Assembly: GCF_023078275.1 (NCBI RefSeq)
Contig: NC_062987.1
Location: 18,585,772-18,649,771 of the forward strand
Direction: 5' to 3'
DNA from: Leguminivora glycinivorella
Taxonomy: Eukaryota; Arthropoda; Insecta; Lepidoptera; Tortricidae
DNA: 64,000 nt
Shown: in pieces, positions 29,746-40,520 of the stretch
Layout: each line of letters starts with the position of its first letter
Position numbering within the stretch: the stretch's first letter is position 1
Translations under genes and position numbers: made by a program
Notes under the pieces: model-generated
Told to the model about the DNA's origin: nothing
The model's input: the letters and a program-made list of their open reading frames with translations, nothing else
Databases searched by the model: none

Positions 29746-29759
29746 AGGGATTGGGGTCG

Positions 29760-30160
29760 GAATAATCGGTCGGCAATCGATATCTAGGCAGTGTAAAATG
29801 CAGGTGGCTCAGTGGGAAGGGATTAGTAAGTATGCATCGGCGAGTATCCTGCATCCGTAATAACTATTACATTCAATGTGCTGTAAGAAGATCGTTGTTT
29901 GCTTGCCTTTTATATGTTTACGTTTGCAATAAGTATAAGCAAAATGGAAAAAAATGTAAGCGATAATGCAAGGAAGTACTTTTTACCCTACCGACCATAG
30001 CGTCGAGATACTGGCTATGTGGGTTGTATGAAGTTTCCCCAGTATAAATATTTATATAGGTAAAATACATATTCGTACCTACTACCTACGCTGTGGTCGC
30101 TGTGTAACAATTCTACAATCATTGCAAGAATTTCTTTTAAAACAATAGTAATATGTGTAA
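29760..30160. other. Unassigned stretch after the array
   Basis: No open frame, inverted repeat or known motif recognised. Confidence 0.4.
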
Positions 30161-30164
30161 GGTA

Positions 30165-30241
30165 CAGTCAGCCAAAAAAGTGGTTTACCACTTTTTGATC
30201 AATAGAGTCGAAAAGTGGGAAACCACTTTCATGGCTGACCG
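30165..30241. mobile_element. 77-bp MITE, TA-flanked
   Basis: CAGTCAGCCAAAAAAGTGG at the left pairs with the inverse at the right (AAGTGG...CATGGCTGACCG), and TA lies on both sides (30163-30164, 30242-30243). Nearly the whole element is a hairpin. Confidence 0.75.
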
Positions 30242-30269
30242 TACAGCAAATAGATCAGTTACAATGGCC

Positions 30270-30305
30270 CCCCAGTCGAGAATTGCCCCGCTTTACCTTA
30301 ATCGA
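30270..30305. repeat. Solo right end of the CAGCGGGG element
   Basis: CAGTCGAGAATTGCCCCGCT followed by TA, matching the right terminus at 18625-18658. No left end is seen nearby. The stretch 30310-30740 has overlapping frames on both strands of up to 124 codons that I cannot assign. Confidence 0.6.
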
Positions 30306-30924
30306 AATAATCGCGGACAGATGTACCTACAAAGAAACCTACGGATCCAAATGAAAATCTTATTTTTTGTAAACGTTTCAATAAGAATAAATTATAAGTT
30401 TACAAATAAAATTACAACGAAATCTACTACTAATCTGTGTGAAATAGATTTGTATGTCTTTGCCAACACGGAACAATTGTGTTTCAGACCTTTGGGAGGC
30501 GTACGCGGGGCCGAAGCCAACACGTAGATGTCCTTTTGACACTTTAATGAAATGTAAGGGGTACACCGAGCGGATGTTGCCCTTGCCCGTATCATGGGAC
30601 ACACACAGAGGAAGCACCCGCCAGGGTGTAAGGACTATTAAATCTAAAATGAACTGAGGTATTTGATGAAAGTGATGGACTAAATACTGGTCTATGGGAT
30701 AAAAAACCGGACGCCTGCCTAATAAAACGGTATTCAATTTTATGAAATAGGTTATTATTATTAAATATGCTTTATGATTTTTTTTTAAATGTGTACCTTT
30801 TGATGTGCATTACTTCATAAAACATAGTACATATATCCACAAGAGTGTAAAGTAATTTCATACGAAATCCAAAGCTAGCTGGCAAAATTGACGTTAATAA
30901 CCTAACAACAAAATTAAAATTTTG

Positions 30925-31072
30925 AAAAAACCCCCGACCGCGACCTAGTGGACCGATTTTCATGAAACATGGCTAAGAACACTCCCGACTAACTCAGCTT
31001 TCAGACAAAAAAAAACTAAATCAAAATCGGTTCATCCGTTCGAGAGCTACGATGCCACAGACAGACACACAC

Positions 31073-31111
<39 letters not shown>

Positions 31112-31170
31112 TACACACAGACAGACACGTCAAACTTATAACACCCCTTCGTTTTTGCGTCGGGGGTTAA
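30925..31170 (+). repeat. AACCCCCGAC-ended element with (CAGA)n
   Basis: Left end AACCCCCGACCGCGAC and right end GCGTCGGGGGTT form a short inverted repeat. Inside are CCGATTTTCATGAAACATGG and a CAGA/CACA microsatellite (31060-31130). A related minus copy lies at 52790-53000. Confidence 0.65.
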
Positions 31171-31249
31171 AAATGATTTTGAATAATAAATTGTAAATAA
31201 ATGTTTGGATTTGGTTTATTATTGTCGTACAACAAATAACTATTTCACA

Positions 31250-31400
31250 TTTTATGCATCCATAGTAATATAAATGGGAAAGTGTGTGTGTGTATTTGTT
31301 TGTCCGCCTTTCACGGCAAAACGGACCGAAGATTTGTCCTGATTTTTTTATGGAGATAGTTGAAGGGATGGAGATGGAGAGAGACATAGGCTTATTTTTA
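31250..31400 (+). repeat. Dispersed repeat, AATATTATAAATGGGAAAG-type family
   Basis: TATAAATGGGAAAGTGTGTG through GACATAGGCTTA; see 22380. Confidence 0.7.
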
Positions 31401-31439
31401 TTATATAACTATACCTAGATATTAACTTCTGATTAGCAG

Positions 31440-31540
31440 AAACGTCTGCAATCGATGCTTTATAAATTTAAAAGTGGATTATTAACTAGACCGTGAGTTC
31501 AAGTCTCACCCAAGGCAGACATTTTCCATTTTTTTATAGC
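31440..31540 (+). mobile_element. Decayed tRNA-derived SINE
   Basis: GTGAGTTCAAGTCTCACCC (T-arm with B box) followed by GGCAGACATTTTCCATTTTT. The head is degraded. The stretch 31560-32330 is otherwise AT-rich without assignment. Confidence 0.4.
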
Positions 31541-32497
31541 TAGATATTTTTCTAGCACGAACGAAGTGACACTAGTGACTTCCTTCCGATATTTAGTTCA
31601 TCGATAACTTACATTATAATATGTCATTAATTATTAAAATTATGTCATTAATTATTGACGTGGCACTGAATCTTGAGTAGTTTCATGTGCTCTGTCTACC
31701 CAGTTAAGGGAATATAGGCTTGAATTTATGTGTACATTAATGTTTTATACAAATGTCAGATGTTTGAAAATAAATGGACAATAATAATAAAACGAACCAT
31801 ACACAACACATCATTTCATAATTTCTTACATGAATATTCAAGATTTTAGAAATTATTATTAGGGGTAATTAATAACCTTATGTAAGGCTATTTATCGATA
31901 AAAGGATTGTCGATATTTTTATTCTGTCAAGCACTTACAACTTGACGTTCGTGCTAGAAAAATATCTAGGTATAATTATAACTTTATAACTGGTATATAA
32001 AGGGTGATGTAAAACGACAAGTAAGCAAGCGTGTCAGAGCAACAGATTGCTTCTGTCATGTGCACTATATCACTTTATCTTTCTTTGTGCAATTTGTTCA
32101 CATGTTTATTGCACACACTGTGTTATATTTTTGAAATAAAACTATGGAAACGTATAATGAATTTTACGCGATATAATCCCTTCCCATAATTCGGTCCGCA
32201 ATGTAAAATGTAATGTGTAATGTAGTGTGAAAATCTCGAAAACCAGGCGACTTTTACTAAACCTTAATGTCGATTTTCTGGACCAGTATAAGGTGCCCTC
32301 TTGGTGGTTAAAAGGTTGTCCATTAATTACCGGGCACCCGGTATATGGCCTTTTGAAATTTCGTCCTGACAAGAAATGTACTAGTTATTTTGCGAACTAG
32401 CGCGCGAAAGAGTCACGTTATTACAGTCAGTGTTAGTACAAGAAGTACTAACGATGACCGAACAATATAACGTATTTTAAAACGTCAAAAACTCGTG

Positions 32498-32695
32498 GTA
32501 GAATGAGGAGGCACGCTCAAAGGTTATGACAGATGGCGCCACCTCATTAGTCCATTGCACAGATAAAGAATTTCATGCGAGGAGATATTTTTTCTCTCTC
32601 TCTCAAATATGAATGACAGTGGCATACCTAGACACTTGCACAGGCGCCGCCTGGCGGGACAAAATGTCAGTGTGCCTCCTCACTCGAGTAAAATG
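32498..32695. mobile_element. Inverted-repeat element TGAGGAGGCAC
   Basis: Ends TGAGGAGGCACGCTCA and GTGTGCCTCCTCAC are inverted. A second copy in opposite orientation is at 61553-61747 (shared GGCGCCGCCTGG region, ATGACAGATGGCGCCA). It is about 195 bp long. The target duplication is not clear. Confidence 0.65.
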
Positions 32696-32809
32696 CTCGT
32701 TGACAGTGGTCATTATGATATTTACAGTACATTGCAGATTTTTTTTTTTTTTCAAAAATTAACTGAGAATCAAAACTGACAATTCTTAAAAATGAATGAT
32801 AACACTGGG

Positions 32810-32990
32810 TAAATTGATCGCCCGTATAAGGCTTAGGCGATTTTGATAGCTCACCGCAGGGCGAGTAACTATAAACATCGCCGTGTCTCTTTTATTTACA
32901 CGGGGGTGTTTATCTTTTGTTCGTTTTTATAGCCGATAGCTCATAGCTTACTAGCTCGCGGTGGGACCAGTGCCTTACATATTGTAGACA
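32810..32990 (+). repeat. Dispersed repeat with GTGGGACCAGTGC
   Basis: TCTTTTATTTACACGGG, TATCTTTTGTTCGTTTTTAT and GGTGGGACCAGTGC. It is shared with 57620-57795 and, in part, 42890-42950. Confidence 0.55.
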
Positions 32991-33374
32991 TACTATTTAG
33001 TTAGTTTTCATGGCTACATGACAGACAGTGAACTGCGAACGTTCGTCCCCCTCCCCTTTTCCCCCAACTTTGTTGGGATTATCCTCCTATCTTTTTTGTG
33101 AACTACACGCAAAGGCTCTAGACAAGTAGACAGGTAGTAATTTACTTAAAGTATTAAGTAAAGTCACGCCTAGACACGCGCGAAGCGTGTTTTCAAAGAA
33201 AATAAATCAAAGATTTATTTATTTATTTTATTTATTATTCAAATAAGTTACACAGCATAACAGTAAAAACTAAGGCACTGTGAAACTAAAAATAAAAAAA
33301 AGAACAATATATATAGTTTATTTCTTCGAATTTGCTGACACCTACTGACATTATATAAATTTATCAATTTCCGC

Positions 33375-33510
33375 TACCTTAAGGTTGTCTGGAAGAAATC
33401 GCTCTTTAGCGATAAGACCGCCTGTTGTTTACCTTTGTTCGTGTTTCTTCCTTGTTTTGTATTGTTGTATTTTATCAAGGTGTGCAATAAAGAGTATTGT
33501 ATTGTATCAC
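33375..33510 (+). mobile_element. LINE 3' UTR fragment
   Basis: GTCTGGAAGAAATCGCTC, AGCGATAAGACCGCC, then GCAATAAAGAGTATTG with a TATTG tail. Same UTR as 60850-60990 and 16426-16560. Confidence 0.65.
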
Positions 33511-33834
33511 ATATTAAAAAATACAAAACAGAGAGAAGAAAAAAAAATCCAATATTCTTTTTATCTAAAGATAAAACAGTCAAACCCGGATATATCCAGT
33601 CGCCATCAAATATATCGGAGCGATCCAGGTTCTCACAAATATCTAAACATGCATATATTGTTAAGGCGACAAGGCGCTTACAAATATCGGTATCATTCAG
33701 ATATAGGTATGTGATGGTAGTCCATAAACTGCGTCCAAAAGAAAGGTAGGTGAAGTGTGACTACTTTTTTTTTCTATGCTAGGGTAGTAGCTCACCGAGA
33801 ACGCAAGTGTCAGGTTAGGTAAATTTAGTCTTTA

Positions 33835-34080
33835 GTGCATTTTCACATTTATCCGAGCAGATATCGGACCGATGGCCCATATATTTAAGCCGCCATCTTT
33901 GATTTTTGACTTAAAAACTTTTTTATTTATACTACGTCGGTGGCAAACAAGCATACGGCCCGCCTGATGTAAAGCGGTCACCGCAACCCATGGACGCCTG
34001 CAACTCAATCAGTGTCACATGCGCGTTGCCACCCCATTAGAAACTTGTACATTCCCTTTTGCTGTGTTAAGTAGCAAAAA
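33835..34080 (+). repeat. Truncated MITE next to a retroelement fragment
   Basis: 33835-33910 is a left part of the GTGCGTTTTCA MITE. 33925-34080 is the GTCGGTGGCAAACAAG retroelement fragment, with CACCCCATTAGAAACTTGTAC. Confidence 0.6.
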
Positions 34081-34575
34081 CCGGCCAAGAGCGTGTCGGG
34101 CCACGCTCAGTGTAGGGTTCCGTAGTTTTTCGTATTTTTCTCAGAAACTACTGCAACTATCAAGTTCAAAATAATTTTCCTAGAAAGTCTTTATAAAGTT
34201 CTACTTTTGTGATTTTTTTCATATTTTTTAAACATTTATGATTCAAAAGTTAAAGGGGGGGGGGGACGCACTTATTTTTCCTTTAGGAGCGATTATTTCC
34301 GAAAATATTAATATTATCAAAAAACGATCTTAGTAAACCCTTATTCATTTTTAAATTTCAGCCCCCACTTTACATGTAGGGGGGGTACCCTAATAAAGCA
34401 TTTTTTCCATTTTTTATTTTTGCACTTTGTTGGCGTGATTGATATACATATTGGTACCAAATTTCAGCTTTCTAGTGCTAACGGTTACTGAGATTATCCG
34501 TGGACGGACGGACGGACGGACGGACAGACATGGCGAAACTATAAGGGTTCCTAGTTGACTACGGAACCCTAATAA
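34080..34575 (-). repeat. GGGTTCCGTAG...CTTGGCCGG family (copy 2)
   Basis: Full minus copy, from AACCGGCCAAGAGCG to CTACGGAACCCT, with the (CGGA)n block at 34502-34522. Confidence 0.85.
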
Positions 34576-34581
34576 AAGAAG

Positions 34582-34828
34582 ATTATACCATCCCATACAT
34601 TAAAATGCGACCGCCTCAGAACGCGCAAAAAGAAGATGGCGCCACTATAAATGCCTTGTTGCCATCGATTACTTGTAGATTGGCGTTAGGTATCACTTTA
34701 GACTCTAAAGTGATACCTAACTAACTAAAGTTTAGAGCCATAAATCTATGTCAAAAGTGACACTCAACGCCATCTACAAGTATAATCAATGGCAACAAGG
34801 CATTGTTTTAAGTGTGGGATGGTATAAT
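34582..34828. mobile_element. Hairpin MITE TATACCATCCCA
   Basis: Ends TATACCATCCCATAC and inverse. The long arms include GCCTTGTTGCCATCGATTAC and its counterpart, with a central pair GGTATCACTTTAG. It is about 240 bp and probably TA-flanked. Confidence 0.75.
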
Positions 34829-34829
34829 C

Positions 34830-35065
34830 ATACTAATATTATAAATGGGAAAGTGTGTGTGTCTGTTTGTTTGTCCGTCTTTCACGGCAAAACGGAGCGA
34901 TGAATTGCCGTGATTTTTTAAGTAGAGATAGCTGAAGGGATGGAGAGTGACATAGGCTACTTTTTGTCTCTTTCTAACCCCCCACTTCCCTAAAATGGGG
35001 GGTGGCAGTTTAGCATTCTGCAATTTTCGAATTTAACGCGAGCGAAGCCGCGGGCAAAAGCTAGT
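34830..35065 (+). repeat. Dispersed repeat, AATATTATAAATGGGAAAG-type family
   Basis: Longest copy, ending GCGAGCGAAGCCGCGGGC. It has a small C/G-rich insertion at 34977-35005. Confidence 0.75.
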
Positions 35066-35399
35066 CTTCTTATATTTAATCTATAAAAAAGCGAATATCG
35101 CTATATTTTATTTTCTAACACTAACAATGTAGCCTTAAAACTAACTCGTTACTTAAAGCTCTCCTAACAGGTTTAATCCAGTTCCCTAGATCCAACCGAT
35201 TAGGAAGACGGATATCGACTTTTCATGCGATGGACTTTGTGCTATCTACACGTCTGTTTGGCTAGACGTTTCTTTGGTTCAACCTGAACCTATCGTTTTT
35301 GGTAAATTTGCTTGAATTTGCTTGAAGAATCGTGGGTTCAAGCTTCATAATTATGCGCCTGATAGAGAAAAACAGTTTTTTTTTTACAACAGTAGGTTA

Positions 35400-35825
35400 A
35401 TAGTTATTTGCTATACAAGGGGGCAAAGTTGTATTTTAACGCCGAGTGTGGAATTGAAAAACGAGCAAGTGAATGGATTCTATAGTTGAGCGAAGCGAGT
35501 GGTTCGAGAATAGAATCCTGAACCTGCGAGTTTATTAACACACGAGAAGTAAAATACATTTGCACCCGAGTGTAACACAAAACTTTTCCCTTCACTATAG
35601 CGAGGAAACTACAACGCAAAAAATGGGTTTATCACTGCTTCCAGTACTTCCACAGGTGGTAAATCATCTTTATTACTAGATTCACCTACTTTTATCAATT
35701 TTAATGCAGTTAATTTGACCGTATTCAAGGTCAAATTACTTTACCCACTAGTGGATAAAATGCGTTTTTACCCGCTGGTATTAAAGGACAAAACACGTGT
35801 TTCCGAGCTAGTGAGGGGAAAACAA
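35400..35825 (-). repeat. 430-bp dispersed family R (copy 2)
   Basis: Complete minus copy from TAGTTATTTGCTATACAAGG to GTGTTTCCGAGCTAGTGAGG. Confidence 0.8.
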
Positions 35826-35833
35826 ATATGTAT

Positions 35834-36131
35834 GGACCATTTTGTTATTCAAAGTTGTCCTCCCCACTTTTTTATAACATGGGTGTTTTTACGCGATTCA
35901 TACTCAGAATCGCGAGGTCTTTCGATCCTGATAGGAAAAAAATACCTTTTTAAACCTTCCATTCCGTTACCGCCATACAAAATGTATGAAAAAATGGTAA
36001 CGGAATGGGAAAAAACTTTGGGATACTTTTTTCTCCTATTAGAATGGAAAGAGCTCGCGATTCTGAGTAGAAACCACATAAAAATTTCCAAATCCAAAAA
36101 AGTGGGGGGAAAACATTGAAAAAAATGGCCC
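35834..36131. mobile_element. 298-bp hairpin element, 4-bp TSD GTAT
   Basis: Ends GGACCATTTT and inverse (AAAATGGCCC), with the centre folding on CCATTCCGTTACC. Flanked by GTAT at 35830-35833 and 36132-36135. Related elements are at 57239-57581 (TSD ATCT) and about 61166-61492. Confidence 0.8.
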
Positions 36132-36139
36132 GTATATAA

Positions 36140-36730
36140 TTACTTCATTAGATACGTTGTCAAGTTAAAGGAAACATGGAGTTGATAAGAAAACATATTG
36201 TTTAATTTAAAAAACATACGGCATAAAAATTAAAAATATATTTGAAAAAATGCAACTTCTCAAGAAATTAAAAATCTTGCCCCTACTTTAACGACCGACA
36301 ACGCATCTACAATCTCTCTGAAGTTGAGGGTGTTCACTTTTTTATAATATAGGTATATCAAACCTTTAGAAATGTAGCAAAATTCGGTTACGGATAAAAA
36401 ACATAATTTAAAACAAAATATTAAGTCCATTTTTTTTCACAATTTCAGTTGAATGAACGCTCCCAATAATCATTAAAAACCTTTTAAAGTACTATTAGTT
36501 ACCTTCGACGTGTCAAAAACGTCCTCTGTAGGTATAATTTATATGACATCAACCGAGAGATTATGATTTATGGTACATTTCGCCCTACTTTCCCCTATTG
36601 GGGAATTTACCCTAGTTTTTCTGTCTCGCTTTTACGGCGATCGGATTTGCGTAGAATTTTATAAGGAAATGTTGGAAAATATGTTGTTTGTTTTTCCAAG
36701 GTTACTTAATGTCCTTTGAGGAAATAGTAT
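36140..36730. other. AT-rich stretch, nothing recognised
   Basis: No repeats or frames that I can assign. Confidence 0.4.
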
Positions 36731-36734
36731 TTTC

Positions 36735-37075
36735 CCCTCACTAGCTCGGAAACACGTGTTTTGTCCTTTAATACCAGCGGGTAAAAACGCATTTTATCCA
36801 CTAGTGGGTAAAGTAATTTGACCTTGAATAAAGTCAAATTAACTGCTTTAAAATTGATAAAAGTAGGTGAATCTAGTAATAAAGATGATTTACCACATGT
36901 GGAAATACTGGAAGCAGTGATAAACGCATTTTTTGCGTTGTAGTTTCCTCGCTATAGTGAGGGGAAAAGTTTTGTGTTACACTCGGGTGCAAATGTATTT
37001 TACTTCTCGTGTGTTTCCACACTCGGCGTTAAAATACAACTTTGCCCCCTTGTATAACAAATAACTATTATTTTT
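36735..37075 (+). repeat. 430-bp dispersed family R (copy 3, internal deletion)
   Basis: Lacks the segment with CGCTTCGCTCGTGG (about 90 bp) between TTCTCGTGTGTT and TCCACACTCGG. Confidence 0.8.
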
Positions 37076-37094
37076 CAGTACAGATGGTGTTTTT

Positions 37095-37660
37095 AGGGTT
37101 CCGTAGTCAACTAGGAACCCTTATAGTTTCGCCATGTCTGTCTGTCTGTCCGTCCGTCCGTCCGTCCGTCCGTCCGTCCGTCCGTCCGTCCGCGGATAAT
37201 CTCAGTAACCGTTAGCACTAGAAAGCTGAAATTTGGTACCAATATGTATATCAATCACGCCAACAAAGTGCAAAAATAAAAAATTGGAATTTTTTTTTAT
37301 TAGGGTACCCCCCCTACATGCAAAGTGGGGGCTGATATTTTTTTTCATTCCAACCCCAACGTGTGATATATTGTTGGATAGGTATTTAAAAATGAATAAG
37401 GGTTTACTAAAATCATTTTTTGATAATGTTAATACTTTCGGAAATAATCGCTCTTAAAGGAAAAAAAAGTGCGTCCCCCCCCTCTAACTTTTGAACCATA
37501 TGTTTAAAAAATATGAAAAAAATCACCAAAGTAGAACTTTGTAAAGACTTTCTAGGAAAATTGGTTTGAACTTGATAGGTTGAGTAGTTTTTGAGAAAAA
37601 TACGAAAAACTACGGAACCCTACACTGAGCGTGGCCCGACACGCTCTTGGCCGGTTTTTT
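37095..37660 (+). repeat. GGGTTCCGTAG...CTTGGCCGG family (copy 3)
   Basis: Intact plus copy. The (TCCG)n block reaches about 12 units (37146-37193). Confidence 0.88.
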
Positions 37661-37664
37661 TCGA

Positions 37665-38030
37665 ACTAGTGCGAGAAGTGGTTCATTTCTTGTCAGGTCG
37701 GAACTTCGGAGGGCCATCTGTACTAAAAACGTCGTACGATACATGTGCGAAAAGGAAATTCGTAACTCGTATCGATTTAGGGCCTATTTAGACGGTACGA
37801 GAACTCGCATACAAGTTTTATTACATTGCGGTATTTGATGGCTGTGCAAACTTGTATGTACCCTCAACAGCCCGCAATGTAACTAAAATCGTATACGAGT
37901 TCGCACGCCGTCTAAATCGGGCCTTAGTCTCCCTTCGCTCGTATTTTGTTCCGAAGTAAACCGTAATCTATTGCCACACGTTTCGAACTTCCTTTTTTCC
38001 GCACTTGTATCGTAATGTACATTATCGTAC
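37665..38030 (+). repeat. Dispersed repeat with GTGCGAGAAGTGGTTCATT, MITE inside
   Basis: CTAGTGCGAGAAGTGGTTC, GTCGTACGATAC and GGAAATTCGTAACTCG, then after the MITE CTCCCTTCGCTCG. A second copy without the MITE is at 38265-38450. Confidence 0.65.
37780..37923. mobile_element. 144-bp MITE, TTA TSD
   Basis: Ends GGGCCTATTTAGACGG and inverse. TTA at 37777-37779 and 37924-37926. The corresponding place at about 38381-38383 is uninterrupted. It looks PIF/Harbinger-like. Confidence 0.8.
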
Positions 38031-38262
38031 TAGCACAGTATAATAAAGAGTACTATCGTACAGTATGGCCACTCCCGCTCCCCGCTGAAAGTGCCACCCA
38101 CCCGCTCTCGGTTACCTCACAGTTACCGCCTGTCAAAAACGCGACCAGTCGACCTGTCATATCTCACTCATACAAGCATAGTACGCGTTCACCTACACGA
38201 GCTTAGACTGTGTGCTAGGAACGCGCCTCTTTCATATATTTGATCGCCAGTGTCCGAGGTGT
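38030..38262 (+). repeat. Dispersed repeat K (GCGACCAGTCGACCTG region)
   Basis: From ATAATAAAGAGTACTATCGT through CACAGTTACCGCCTGTC to GATCGCCAGTGTCCGAGG. Copies at 58385-58745 (-), 60420-60650 (+) and 51235-51310 (- partial). Confidence 0.75.
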
Positions 38263-38489
38263 GGTACTAGTGCGAGAAGTGGTTCATTATGTGCCTAAGT
38301 CAAAACTTCAAAGAGCCATATGTACTGAAACAAACGTCGTACTTAAGTACACGTGCGAAGAGGAAATTCGTAAGTCGTATAGATTTGATCTCCCTTCGAT
38401 CGTGTTATAATTTCTCGCCACTCGTTTCTATCTGAGTTGTAGGTACTTTCTTCACAAATGCAAAAATAAGGTGAGCGTACACTAAATAT

Positions 38490-39108
38490 TAGAGATGGGC
38501 CGAATATTCGGTAAATATTCGGTATTCGGCATATTCGGCAAGTTTTTTAATGTTTGTATTCGGCCGAATAGTTCGGTTACATTGCCGAATATTTACCGAA
38601 TAAGCAAAGTAAATAACTAATGAAGATCTTACGTGTTCCATTACAATAAGCTCCTATTTTAGTAGCTTTCATAGGAACTTATACGAGGTAGGGCATAGCG
38701 AATGATATTCCGCTTTGTGTGGTAGGGCACAGCACAGCGGATATTGTCTCGCTCGAATCTAGAGCAGAGCCCAACTGGGGTAGTACCTCCGCCTTACAGA
38801 AGACCGCAGCCAAATAGCACTAGACCCTACTCATAGTGTTGTGTTCCTGTCGGTGCGGTGTGCTGATGACGGGAGGACTTACGGAACTAACTTGTTCCGT
38901 TTATTGTCCTTTGAGTCGTCGGCAACCCGAACCCTCCTTAGAACTTGTACACTCCTTTTTACTGTGTACTTAACACAGCAAAAGGGAATGTACAAGTTTC
39001 TAATGGGGTGGCAACGCGCATGTGACACTGTTTGAGTTGCAGGCGTCCATAGGTTACGGTGACCGCTTTACATCAGGCGGGCCGTATACTTGTTTGCCAC
39101 CGACGTAG

Positions 39109-39155
<47 letters not shown>

Positions 39156-39454
39156 ACTAAAAATGCGTAAAAATATAAACACAATTGTTTTGTAAAAAAG
39201 TTAAAAAACCGTAGTTTAAGAGTTGAGAAGAGTTCAGAGTTGTTTTAACTAAGTTTTAGTTATCCACTAAATCATAAGAACATAGTTGTAGTATGTATAA
39301 CCATTATCAATCATTTCATAGTTTTAATCTTAACATTCGCTTTAAAAATATGGCGTAGCCGAATATTCGGCCGAATGTTCGGTTCGGTAAGAGCTGAACC
39401 GAATGTTCGGCCGAATATTCGTATTCGGCAAAGGCCGTATTCGGCCCATCTCTA
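38490..39454. mobile_element. 965-bp hAT-type element, TIR TAGAGATGGGCCGAATA, TSD CTAAATAT
   Basis: Perfect 17-bp terminal inverted repeats. Both subterminal zones are dense in CCGAATATTCGG-type palindromes (38500-38600, 39355-39440). The flanks are identical 8-bp duplications (38482-38489, 39455-39462). No transposase is found. A poly(A)-tailed retroelement fragment (38940-39150) sits inside. Confidence 0.92.
38940..39150 (+). mobile_element. Retroelement fragment with 38-bp poly(A), nested in hAT
   Basis: The GTCGGTGGCAAACAAG family in the orientation that ends GCCACCGACGTAGTATA followed by an A-run of about 38 (39112-39149). The long pure tail suggests a recent insertion. Confidence 0.8.
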
Positions 39455-39594
39455 CTAAATATCAATATGTCACAGTCAATCTCATGATAAGGCTACGTCG
39501 TGTAAACGCTCCATAAAGCGCAGACATTCTGAAATCAATGAACATACCTGGGATAACTCGGGGTACTTATACTAAAGTGATGTGGTAAAATATT

Positions 39595-40025
39595 TTTCCC
39601 CTCACTAGCTCGGAAACACGTGTTTTGTCCTTTAATACCAGCGGGTAAAAACGCATTTTATCCACTAGTGGGTAAAGTAATTTGACCTTGAATAAAGTCA
39701 AATTAACTGCTTTAAAATTGATAAAAGTAGGTGCATCTAGTAATAAAGATGATTTACCACCTGTGGAACTATTGGAAGCAGTGATAAACGCATTCTTTTG
39801 AGTTGTAGTTTCCTCGCTATAGTGAGGGGAAAAGTTTTGTGTTACACTCGGGTGCAAATGTATTTTACTTCTCGTGTGTTAAAAAACTCGCAAGTTCAGG
39901 ATTCTATTCTCGAACCACTCGCTTCGCTCGTGGTTCAACTATAGAATCCTTTCACTTACTCGTTTTTCATTTCCACACTCGGCGTTAAAATACAACTTTG
40001 CCCCCTTGTATAACAAATAACTATT
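39595..40025 (+). repeat. 430-bp dispersed family R (copy 4)
   Basis: Complete plus copy. Confidence 0.82.
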
Positions 40026-40164
40026 ATCGATAACTTATTTATATCGAGATTAGTATCAATATATCTGGGTATATATCTTACAAAACAAGTGTAATATATT
40101 GATTTTTGTATTGGATAACATAAAAAAAACAAATAAACTACTTAACTCTTGCCAAATAGTATTT

Positions 40165-40220
40165 CAGAACTTATGTACGAAATATCATTTGATAATGAAA
40201 ACTAGCTTTTCGGTAAATGA
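40165..40220 (+). mobile_element. SINE tail fragment
   Basis: GAACTTATGTACGAAATATC and ACTAGCTTTTCGGTAAATG match the 3' half of the lepidopteran SINE whose head is at 5600-5715. Confidence 0.55.
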
Positions 40221-40424
40221 AAACAGGTATACCTGTAGATATCGCTAGCGTCAAGTAACTATTCTGACGGCACATGTCAAAATAGATAATATTAGAATGT
40301 AATAAAGTTCATGGATACATTTTTCCCTGTAAGTAAAAAACATGATATACATCAATGAACCAACTTATTTATTAAAATAAAATGTATGTTGATTTAAACT
40401 AACACGATTCGCACTCATAATTTT

Positions 40425-40520
40425 ACAACAAAACGGGACTTAATCGCGTAAACACTTACATTTATATTTGGCCCGGCGTCCCATTTTAACGTTAAGTCCC
40501 GTTTTGTTTCTAAAATTATA
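40425..40520. repeat. Inverted repeat around AAAACGGGACTTAA
   Basis: TTTTACAACAAAACGGGACT and its inverse, about 45 bp apart. A small hairpin element. The stretch 40520-41635 is AT-rich and unassigned. Confidence 0.6.

Noticed and set aside
27984..29854. Open frames of 577 and 615 codons (SLSL, PYPY, PIPI repeats) and a GIGI frame on the plus strand
   Set aside because: They exist only because the 6-bp repeat lacks stop codons in most frames. There is no start context, domain or codon signal.
30153..30737. Overlapping 124- and 119-codon frames on both strands
   Set aside because: No family resemblance, overlapping antisense frames, and part of the sequence is the 77-bp MITE and an element end. 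I could not support a gene.
35715..36119. 134-codon plus-strand frame
   Set aside because: It joins the end of family R to the hairpin element with the GTAT duplication, so it cannot be one gene.
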